A stretch of 64,000 bases of DNA from contig NC_029536.1 in assembly GCF_001577835.2 (NCBI RefSeq), positions 434,001 to 498,000 on the forward strand. Direction: 5' to 3'. How positions within the stretch are numbered: position 1 is the first letter of the stretch; each line of letters starts with the position of its first letter. A program made the translations under genes and the position numbers. Shown piece after piece: positions 23,601 to 42,123 of this stretch. The notes beneath the pieces were generated by a model that saw only the letters and a list, made by a program, of their open reading frames with translations, did not search any database and was not told the origin of the DNA. The stretch comes from Coturnix japonica (lineage: Eukaryota > Chordata > Aves > Galliformes > Phasianidae).

Positions 23601-25126
23601 GAGACAGAGAACCCCTGAGCACAAGTGAAAAGTCTGTGCTGCAGAGGGAGGAAGGGCCTTGCCTTGCTCTTACCTGCCAGGGATACACTCTGCCTTTGCT
23701 GCACACCCCTGAGGCGCAGCCCAGCAGGTCGTGGAGGCCATGGGCCACCGCATACACAGCAGAGTACACGTTGTAAGAGGCCTGAATGTCGTATATGTCT
23801 GGGGTGTGAGCGAGCAGCTGACATTCTGGGCGGTGCTGGGTGCAGTTCAGCTGGACGCCTTCAATGCTGCTCGCTCCATTTCCCCTCGGCTCCGCTGTGC
23901 TGCCAGCACTCCCACACACAGCACGTTTCTTTGCGTTCGCCCAAGACTGGAGGCGTTTCAGCACTGTGGGCTCTGCCTGCTCAACCGAAATGCCAACCAC
24001 GGAGCCGATGTTCTGGATGCCGGGCACCTGCCAGACGGTCTGGGCTAAAGACCAGTCCTCAGAGCCCACCCACACCATCCCCGTCATGTTCCGCTGCACC
24101 ACCGCCTCAAAGAAGGGCTGCGCGTTCCTCCTGTTGGAGAACACGACGGTGACGTTGACCCTGCTGTCCATGAGGATCTGGGTCAGCTTGTGGAGCTCGG
24201 GGCTGCTGCCGTCCTTGGTTGCGGGGATGACACCTCGGTAGGCGACGCACACCTCGGTTGTGGCCAGCAGCTCATAGAGGGCCTTGATCCCATCCCTACC
24301 ATAGGTGTTGTCGCTGCCCACCAGAGCCACCCACGTCCACCTGAAGTGCTGCAGCAGCAGCGCGATGGCCTTCACTTGCTGCCCATCGCTGGGGATGGTG
24401 CGCAGGAACGAGGGGTAGAACCGCTTCAGGCTCAGTGTCTCCAGGGAGGCTTCATAGCTGATCTGCAAAGGGAGCCAGGACGGGGTGGGACACGGGGGGG
24501 TCTGCTGCCCTGACAGGAGGGAGCAGGAACAGGGAGCAGGGCTGGGAAACGGGCCGGGCCAAGAGCCCCAGAGCCCGTGGGGCTAAAGGGGAGCGGGACC
24601 GACCTCGGGCACGAGGAAGACGCCCAGGATGGCGGCGGTGCTGAGCGCCAGGCGGCTGCTGTCGGGCCCGATCACGGCCACGGCCCGGGGCTCGTATTGC
24701 CGCAGGGCGCCCGGTGCCTCCACGTGCCGCCGGCCGGACCGGACCAGGGCGCGCAGCGTGGCGAGAAGGTTGGCGGCGTCCGAGCACGTGTCGTGGATGT
24801 CGCAGCACAACGTGACGTTGGGGAGCAGAGCGCTGCCGTTATTGATCTCCTCCACCGCGAAACGCAGCGTCTGCGCCAGGTGCTGCCCGTGGCTGCGGAA
24901 CAACGCGGCGCTGCGGGAACAACACGGTTGGGGCGGCGTGATGCGGGACGGCAGCAGCAGCAGCAGCTCCCCGCTCACACACTGACCCCCCGCAGCCGCG
25001 CTCCATGTCCCGGCCGTCCCGTCCGTCGTGGATCTGGAACAGCCCCGCCATGCGGTAGCACGGCCCGCACACGGCACCGAGCGGAGCGAGCAGCGACACG
25101 AGCAGCGACACGAGCAGCGGGAACAT
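20680..25126 (-). CDS. TAS1R1: Taste receptor type 1 member 1 (class C GPCR, umami subunit)
   Basis: Six coding exons on the minus strand: 25126-24987, 24910-24604, 24462-23674, 23191-22979, 22737-22617 and 21590-20680. They join in phase to 826 aa (human 841). Residues 1-21 are a hydrophobic signal peptide. The Venus-flytrap domain (about 22-480) carries AVIGPDSS, the YPSFLRTIPSD block and AVYAVAHGLHDLLGC. Exon 5 is the Cys-rich linker ending PAGTFLNKS (121 nt). Exon 6 holds the seven-helix domain with TPVVRSAGGRLCFLMLG and NEAKCVTC, ending in an arginine-rich tail. T1R1 pairs with T1R3 as an amino-acid receptor in taste cells. Birds lack T1R2, and in hummingbirds and songbirds T1R1/T1R3 has become a sugar sensor (known). 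No disabling change is visible, so the gene looks functional. Confidence 0.95.
21591..22616 (-). other. TAS1R1: TAS1R1 intron 5
   Basis: About 1 kb; no exon or repeat recognised. Confidence 0.5.
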
Positions 25127-25271
25127 GGTGCGGGGCGGGACCGGGCGGGCGGCGCCAATAAAGGGACGGGGCGGGGCGGGGCGGGGCCGGATGCGGTGAG
25201 TGCGGCCATGAACGCACGGCACATCCGGTACAGGCGGCCATGTCCGTACGGTACATCCGGTAGAAGCGGCC
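25127..25271. promoter_or_regulatory. Head-to-head promoter of TAS1R1 and NOL9
   Basis: Only 145 bp separates the two start codons. The spacer contains GGGGCGG (Sp1-type) runs at about 25167-25190, a CCAAT box (25154-25158) and a 32-bp tandem repeat that continues into NOL9. The same divergent pair exists in human. Both transcripts must start within or very near this interval unless one has an upstream exon inside the other gene. Confidence 0.75.
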
Positions 25272-25297
25272 ATGCCCGCACGTCGCGTCCGTCCCCG
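25202..25297. repeat. 32-bp tandem repeat spanning the NOL9 start
   Basis: Three units start with GCGGCCATG at 25202, 25234 and 25266, so their ATGs lie exactly 32 bp apart (25208, 25240, 25272). Copies 1 and 2 share ACATCCGGTA at the same place; copy 3 is diverged and carries the NOL9 initiator. Confidence 0.85.
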
Positions 25298-28200
25298 CCG
25301 GTCTCAGTCCCGCGGCTCCGTCGTGGATCCCCGCGATGAAGCCCCGTGGCCGGATCTGGCCGCTCCGCCGTCGCTGTCTCGGTCCGTCACGGATCCGCCG
25401 GTCGGGGCGGGGCTGGCGGCCGTGGAGGTGCGGGAAGGCGCGGCGGTGCTGCTGCTGGCCCCGCAGCAGGTGCGTTCATCGATCGTTGCTCGTTGCTCCG
25501 TCCCGCTCTCAGCTCCGCCCCGTCTGACTCGTTGCCCCGGTTCCGTTCCCGCAGGTGCTGACGTTCACCGGGAGGTGCCGGTTGCGCTGTTTGCTGGGCG
25601 CCGTGCGGGTGCTGGGCTTCACGGTGGAGCCGCACCAGCCGCCGTTACCGGTGCTGTCCCCGCCGACGCACTGCGCGCTGTCCCTGGAGGCGCTGCCCGC
25701 CGCTCACACCGACGCCCGGCAGCTCCGCTCCGCCGCCCGCAGCGCGTTGCGCGCTCACCGCGTCCGCCGCCGTGAGTTGGACTCGGGGGCTCCGGGGGGG
25801 TCGCGGTTCCGCCGCCATTTCGCGGCCCCGCCGCCATTTCGCGTTGTCCGGTTCGTCCCGTAGCGGCCCGGCAGCGGGTGATGGCGCGGTTCCGGCCGGG
25901 CTGCGCCGTGCTGCTGCTGGAGCATCTGGACACGGCGCTCACGCGGTTCCTGCTCAGTTTTCCGCCGCTCTGCCGCCTCTTCCAGCCGCCGTTCCGACGC
26001 GTCCCGCCGGGCGCTGCCGCCGCTCACGGCCCGCGACGCCCCGACGGCGGCACCGCGCACAGCGACACCGAGACCGACCCCGACGTGGCGGCCGAGCTGG
26101 CGCTGCTGGCGGCCGTGGGAATCGTGCCCTGCGGCCCCGAGCGCGGCCTGATGCTGTCGGACAGTGCAACGGGAGCCCTGAGCCAGCTGCTGCGGGGCTG
26201 CTGCGGTGAGTGCTCAGTGCATGGCACGGTGCTGCCCTGCTGCGCTCAGTGCATGGCACGGTGCTGCCCTGCTGCGCTCGGTGCATGGCACGGTGCTGCC
26301 CTGCTGCGCTCAGTGCATGGCATGGTGCTGCCCTGCAGAGTAACCCTTGTGTCTCCTGCTAGTGGAGGATGAAGGCGTCCCCGTCATCATGGTGTGTGGC
26401 CCCAAGAGCATCGGCAAGTCCACGTTCAACAGATACCTCATCAACCTGCTGCTCAACCAGTGAGTGCTGCCCTGCTCTGTGCTGTGTGAGCTGTGCCTCC
26501 CCTCACTCACAGCAGTGCTGCTCATCTCTATGGATGCTCCTGTCACTGCAGCCTCCCCTCTGTGGAGTACATGGAATGCGACATAGGCCAGACCGAGTTC
26601 ACACCACCCGGATGCGTGTCTCTAAGTACCGTAACGGAGCCGTTTCTCGGTATGTTTTGCTGCTCCCACAAGGAGCTTTTTGGGGATGGGCTGTTTGTAC
26701 TTAAGGGGAAGCTGCCACACGTTGCAAAAGTGCACATGGAGAATAAAAGGCCGTAGGAATTGTCTTGCTCTTTCCTCCCTGTGTGTCAGCAGATGGAGGG
26801 TACACAGCAGTGCAGAGATGTGCTTTCATTCCCAGGTCCGCCATTCACACACCAGCGGACGCCGCGTAAGATGGTGTATTATGGGCAGAGCAGCTGTGAG
26901 CAGGACACAGAGAGATACATCGATGTGGTCAAGTACGTGTTCAGCTCCTACAGGAAGGAAGTGCCTTTAGTCATCAACACTATGGGCTGGGTGAAAGGTA
27001 AACAAACACGATGGGTCCATTCTGGAGGGGTGGTGGCAGAGGGAGCGTAACAACCTGACAGTGCATCACCTCACTGCACAGCAGGGAGCATGAGATCAGA
27101 GCTGCTGTTGGTCTGTAACAGCGTTGAGGTTTCTTTATGTGGTGGCTGTAACCGTGTGTTCTCTGCTCCCTGCAGGTGAGGGGCTGCTGCTCCTGACCGA
27201 TATGATCCGGCTGCTGTCGCCCACTCACGTGGTTCAGATGGATGTGTATGACTGGAAGGCCATGGCTCCGCTCACCCCCGAGAGCGTCCGTGTGGCTCCT
27301 GGGCTGTACACCAAGGGCCAGCAGCAGGGCAAGGGCAAGAGGATGGACCTGAGTGCGGCAGAGAGCTGGAAGTGCTCGGAAGGGGAGGAAGATGCATCAG
27401 CTCCTGACTATAAACTGCTCTACGTGCACCCTGAGTTCCCTGGAGCTGGGGCTGCGGGTGAAGCGTAAGTGGAAAATCGGCACTGAGTGGTTCTTAATTG
27501 GCGCAATGAAGTCACTGAGTCTTGGTGGTAAATGCATAATGGAGAACCCTTGTGTTAGGTGGCCCTTGTGGGGAACAGAGCGGGGGTTGTTCCTTCCTCC
27601 CTGGTTACATAGACTAATACACTGAGTGCAGCTTCCACGTCTTGATTTGCTGCGTTTCTTTCCTCCAGGCGAGTGCACAGCAGCATCTTACGTGACATGT
27701 CCATCCTGGGTTACCTGGGGCAGCTGCAGCCCCCAGATGTGCCGTCTGTCCTTCCACTGCACAGCATCGTGCCCTACCAGGTATGGGGCAACTGCAGGGG
27801 CTGCAGGGAATTGAGAGTCGCACTGTGAATGTTTTTGGAAGGTGGTGAGAAATGCTTTGTAATGCAAGGCAATGGGCTGAGCGGGGCTGGTAATTAAAAG
27901 GCAAATTTGCTGCAGTGTCATTGTAGCAGCTGTTCTGTGCGTTGAGTTGTGTTTGCTGTGCTATTTGTAGATGTGGTCGGTGGCTTTTCTAGTTGGGTTC
28001 AAGTTCAGGTTAAATATGCAAAGCTGCTGTTGACACAGCTGTGTTTCTTTTCGTTCCTTTCCTTCCCCCTCAGGTACCTTTTAATGCTGTTGCACTCAGG
28101 GTTATTCACACTGATGTCGCTCCTTCCAACATCATGTACGCAGTGAACGCCAGCTGGGTCGGGCTCTGCAGGATCCCAGATGAAATCAGATGCCAAAGTG

Positions 28201-28917
28201 CCGGCCCGGTGCTGCTGACACAGACACCCATCTGTGATTGTCTGGGCTTCGGTGAGTGAGGCCGGGAGACCTTCAGCCCTTAGTGCTGTCACGTTGTATT
28301 TTGAGCTGCACTGCAGAATGGTGGGATTATCTCCTATTTCCAAAAAGAACTGGGAAAATAGGACTAGATCCATGTTTCCCAAAGCAAATCCTGAGTGTTG
28401 TACAGAATTCATGGGCCAGGTTTGGCTGGTGGAGTTGGGAGGGAACAGAACGTTGTGTGTTGTGTTACAGGGATTGTCCGAGGGGTCGACATGGAGAAGC
28501 ATCTCTATCACATCCTGACCCCGGTGCCTCCCCAGAGCCTGAGGGTGGTGAACTGCCTCCTGCTGGGAAACATCGCCGTCCCAAACTGCATCTTTGTGAG
28601 CCAGGTAGGAGCTGGTGGAAGGTGGGAAACGTTGTCATGGGGCTCATCTTGCAGGCAGGATTTTGCTTTCTTTGGGGCTCACATCTGGATGTTGGCAGAT
28701 AACCCTTATCACCCTCTGCCCCCCAAGTAAGTCCAGTCATCACATCTGTAACATTGAAGTGTTCTGGCTTTTGGTTTGGTTTTTCCAGGAAGGAATCGAG
28801 GGAGAGATCCCCTACGTCACATCTGAGTACAACTACAGCATCCTGGGCTCTGGGAAGCTGAGAAAGAGGAAGTGTTTTAAGCAGAGGGAATCCACGTTGC
28901 AGTGTGATGACACCTGA
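25272..28917 (+). CDS. NOL9: Nucleolar polynucleotide 5'-hydroxyl-kinase NOL9 (Grc3/Clp1 family)
   Basis: Eleven exons: 25272-25469, 25555-25771, 25864-26205, 26363-26459, 26552-26649, 26836-26997, 27176-27464, 27669-27780, 28074-28251, 28471-28604 and 28789-28917. Phases close to 585 aa (human about 702; the deficit is in the poorly conserved N-terminus). A Walker A P-loop GPKSIGKST sits at about residue 199, followed by ECDIGQTEFTPPG, the Clp1/Grc3 lid region, VINTMGWVKG and VNASWVGLC, all as in mammals. The enzyme phosphorylates the 5' end of 26S pre-rRNA after ITS2 cleavage, with LAS1L, in the nucleolus. The first ATG in the reading frame is at 25272; two upstream ATGs are out of frame, and the one at 25240 opens an eight-codon uORF. 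No canonical poly(A) hexamer was found; AATAAG at about 29012 is the nearest candidate. Confidence 0.95.
26206..26335. repeat. 32-bp minisatellite filling NOL9 intron 3
   Basis: Four copies of a 32-bp unit (GCTCAGTGCATGGCACGGTG followed by CTGCCCTGCTGC) occupy about 128 of the 157 bases of intron 3, starting right after the GTGAGT donor. Confidence 0.92.
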
Positions 28918-29386
28918 AGCCTTTGGGACTTTGGGCCAAACCTGTAGATACCAAACGATCATTTTTAACAGTGTTTTATATTTTCAGTATGTATTTTGGT
29001 GTTTTGTAGTAAATAAGTTGAAAACGTTGGTTTGATCTGAATTCCTTCTATCAAGCCCTGTGTTATGGGTAGAGCCGTGGAAGGGGGGAGGAATGTGTTA
29101 CCTGTGTGTCCTGCGTGGGGCAACGCTGTGAACAACGAACAGATGGAAACCAACGCACCGACGGCAGCGGGAGGTTCTGACGGAGCTGCACGTGGTGAAG
29201 AGTTAAAGCCTGAACTTAATCCGGCCCTAATGCTGCACATATGGTTGGCTCCGGCGGCGGGGAGGCGAAAATGAATCCGGGCCCATCTGTGCTTTGGGCG
29301 GGGGGGCACCGGGAAAGGTGAGACGGGGCCGGGCGGGGCGGAGCCTGGCGGGGCGGAGCGGAGCGGTACCGGCACCGCACGGAGCG
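28918..29386 (+). other. NOL9 3'UTR and spacer to PLEKHG5
   Basis: The first 130 bp is AT-rich 3'UTR-like DNA with an AATAAG near 29012. From about 29270 the sequence turns abruptly into a CpG island, taken here as the start of the PLEKHG5 promoter region. No coding exon seen. Confidence 0.5.
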
Positions 29387-30947
29387 ATGAGAACCGCGGC
29401 CGAGCGGGGTCCGTCCCGCAGCCGCTTCATCCTTCGGCCGGGGACGCGTGAGTGCGCGGGGGGGGCGGGGACGTTCCGGGTGTGCGGAGGGAGGGGCGGC
29501 TGCGGGACAACCCACGGAACGGCCCGGCCTCCGCCCCCAGCCCCCCCCGGGCCCTGCCCTGCGCTTCGCCGAGCTCCCCCCGGTTCGGGCAGGCGCTGCC
29601 CCTCCTTCCTCCCCCTCCCCAGCCCTCGGATGGTGGCGGTGGAGCTGTGCCCGCCCGTGGGGCCGTGGCCGCCGTCTGTTGCCGCATCACAAAAGCTCCG
29701 GGGCGGATTTTCCTTCGGCCGCTCCTGGCAGAGGGACCCGGAGGCGGCGGAGCGTGTAGTGACGGCCGCGGGCGGTGCCGGTGCCGATGGAGCCGGGCAG
29801 GAGTTGCCTTGGCCCGGTCATTCGGTGCAGACCGACCCGGTTTAGGGAGCTCTGCCCGGTGGTGGGAAGGAGAAAACTGAAACTCTCCGTCTCCACGCAC
29901 GTGTCCTGCGTCACCGCCTGCAGCGCTGGGGGGAGCAGCAAGGGAACAATGGGGCCGGAGCTCGGGACGGGCGGGCGGAGCCGGTTCGGTGCCGATGAGC
30001 TCCGCCGCTGTCGGGCTCAGCACCGCAAACAGCCGATCCCGGCCGAGTGCGTCCCGGCTGCTGCCAGCAGGGACGGCTGGTGTCACTGATGGGGGTTTGG
30101 CTGCTCGTGGTGGCCAAACTGGTGCGTGGAAAACGCGGCTTCACGACGCCGTGGTTGAGTCTGGGGCAGGAGGCCCGGAGCGGAGCTGGGTGCGGGGCTG
30201 CTCAGCTCGGGGGGCTCGGCCCCGGCCCGGCTCCTCCCCGTCACCTGCTGCCCCTCGCGGTGCGGCCGGGACACGCGGCTGCCCAGCTCAGCGCTGCCGA
30301 CCCCGGAGCTGCTGCGCGGGGCGTGGGGCGGGACGGCAGCGCTATGAGCGCAGATGTGGGGAGAACATTCCACTGCGTGAGCCGGGAGAGCAGCTGCTGC
30401 GGGGCCGAACCACCATCTCCGTGTGCGAATGGCAGCCGGGTGCTGAGCTCAGGGTGGGGGTCAGTGTTGATGCCGTGCTGCTCCGCGCCCCCCCCCATTG
30501 CTGTGCTCGGGGCCGTGCCCGTCCGACCCGCAGCGCTCAGCCCCCAGGTCCCGCAGCATCCCCCCCCCCCAGCGCTGTGCCGCCGGAGCTGCCGAACAGC
30601 CGCGCTCTTCATGCCGATGCTTTGGATCACAAGCCCGTCTTGTCTCCGCCGCCGAAATGTCTTTCATAGACGGCGGAAAGTGAAATTTGTGCAATGTCTG
30701 TAGGAGGCTGAAGAAAGGCCCTTTGTGCGCCCTGTGCGCGGGGCATTGGGCAGCCTCCAGCAGCGCCCTCCGCCACCCCAGCGCTCCCGGCTGCGGGATG
30801 AATGCTGCGCTTGTCCGGACGGCGGGACCCGCTCTTAAAGCCGGAGCCGGGCCCCCCCCGGCCAGTCCCACCGGTGCGGGCACGGCTCGGCCGCGCAGCC
30901 CCCCGGGTGCCCCATGGTGACGGCAGGTGCCGCGCTGCGGCCGCACC
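29270..30947 (+). promoter_or_regulatory. PLEKHG5: CpG-island promoter region of PLEKHG5
   Basis: About 1.7 kb of dense CpG DNA upstream of the first coding exon. It includes an ATG at 29387 opening a 61-nt candidate exon with a GTGAGTG donor (end 29447) in splice phase 1. That is the same phase as the first coding exon 30948-31080, so it could be an alternative first exon. No TATA box seen. Confidence 0.45.
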
Positions 30948-40897
<9,950 letters not shown>

Positions 40898-41640
40898 GAG
40901 CTGCCGGGGCAGTGAGGATGAGGATGGACGTGCGGCTGCTCCAAGAGCTCCTCTTGCTTCTAACCGTAGCGTAATGCCGGGGCTGGGCAGAGCGGGCGCC
41001 CACCAGCTTGTGCCAGGATGTCACACATGGGGACACCGAGCAGTTGCCTCTGGGAGGATGTGCTGCAGCAGGGCGGCACTGGGCTGCCCATTGCTACCCA
41101 GGGGTGTCCGTGTGGGGCTGGACGTGGCACACAGTGCGACTGTGGGGCTGCACCTGGGGGGGCCGTGGGCTCAGCGGCTCCATGCGGGGAGGAGGGATGG
41201 CGACGTGGCAGTGGGGAGCAGGGAAGGTGTGAGATGGCGGCGGGGAGGGCAGCACGGGGCTGCTGGCATGTGGGGCGGGAGGCGGGGGCAGCTGACATGA
41301 GGGGACAGGGCCGAGCCGGGGCTGGCAGCGGCCGCAGGGTCTGTCCAGGGTTCAGTTTGGTGAGCAGGGTGAGGAGCTGGGAGCTGCGGTGGCCGAGTGT
41401 AGGATGCCGTCCTGTGCTGGGCTGGTGGGGAGCTGCTGCCCACGGACACGGCCCGCACCAGAGCGGGGTATCGCTGCAGAGTGCCTGTTTATTGAGCTTC
41501 AGGCCGTCCCTGCAGCGGTGCTGCCTGCTGGCACTGGGAGGTGGTGGCTGTGCTGTGGGCATGTGCTGGCCACGTCACCCGTGCTGGCTGCGGTGCAGTC
41601 CGGCCAAGCAATAAACCTCGCTGTGTGCATGCTGCACCCG
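40898..41640 (+). other. PLEKHG5: PLEKHG5 3'UTR
   Basis: Follows the stop codon 40895-40897 and ends shortly after the AATAAA at 41610-41615. GC-rich, no repeat. Confidence 0.7.
41610..41615 (+). promoter_or_regulatory. PLEKHG5: Poly(A) signal, PLEKHG5
   Basis: AATAAA about 715 bp past the stop codon, followed by a GT-rich element (CTGTGTGCATG). Confidence 0.8.
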
Positions 41641-42123
41641 CCTCGCCTCTCCTTCGGGCAGCAGCCAGGCACCGTGGGGTGAAGGGAGTGGATGTGGGGC
41701 AGACACTACTTAGGGCTCATGGAGCCATCCCCAGCCCTGTCCCCCTGCTCAGGGGTACAGGTCGAGGTGCAGCTCTGCGTGGTGAAGCAGAGGACGCCGT
41801 GTGTCCCCTCTGTGCTGTGCCTGTGCTGCTGGGGGCAATGGGAGGAACATGGCGGGCCGACACGGGTCCCTCCCGCGCAGCGTTCCTGTCATGTGCTTTC
41901 GAACCCTCTGGTCTCACTTCCAAAAAAGCATTTCCTCCTGCTGTGGTCACATATATAAGCCTGCTTGGGGAGGTGCTGGTGCTGGTGCTCATTCATCACA
42001 CGTCGTGCGGCCGCAATGGGGCGTGGGGGAACCCTGCACTGAGCCTCCCCGGCACCGGGGACCCCACGCTCTGCCGTGCCCACCGCTGCCACCCGGCATG
42101 ACCCAGCTGTGCCCGCTGCAAGG
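41641..42123 (+). promoter_or_regulatory. TNFRSF25: PLEKHG5-TNFRSF25 spacer, presumed TNFRSF25 promoter
   Basis: Under 500 bp between the PLEKHG5 poly(A) site and the first TNFRSF25 codon. It holds a TATATAA-like AT patch at about 41950-41957 in otherwise GC-rich DNA and a short upstream ORF (42098-42127). Start sites are not defined by the sequence. Confidence 0.4.

Noticed and set aside
40898-41300. PLEKHG5 frame extending to 41300
   Set aside because: It needs retention of the 80-nt last intron; splicing yields the conserved SEV end and stop at 40895, so the extension is at most a minor isoform.
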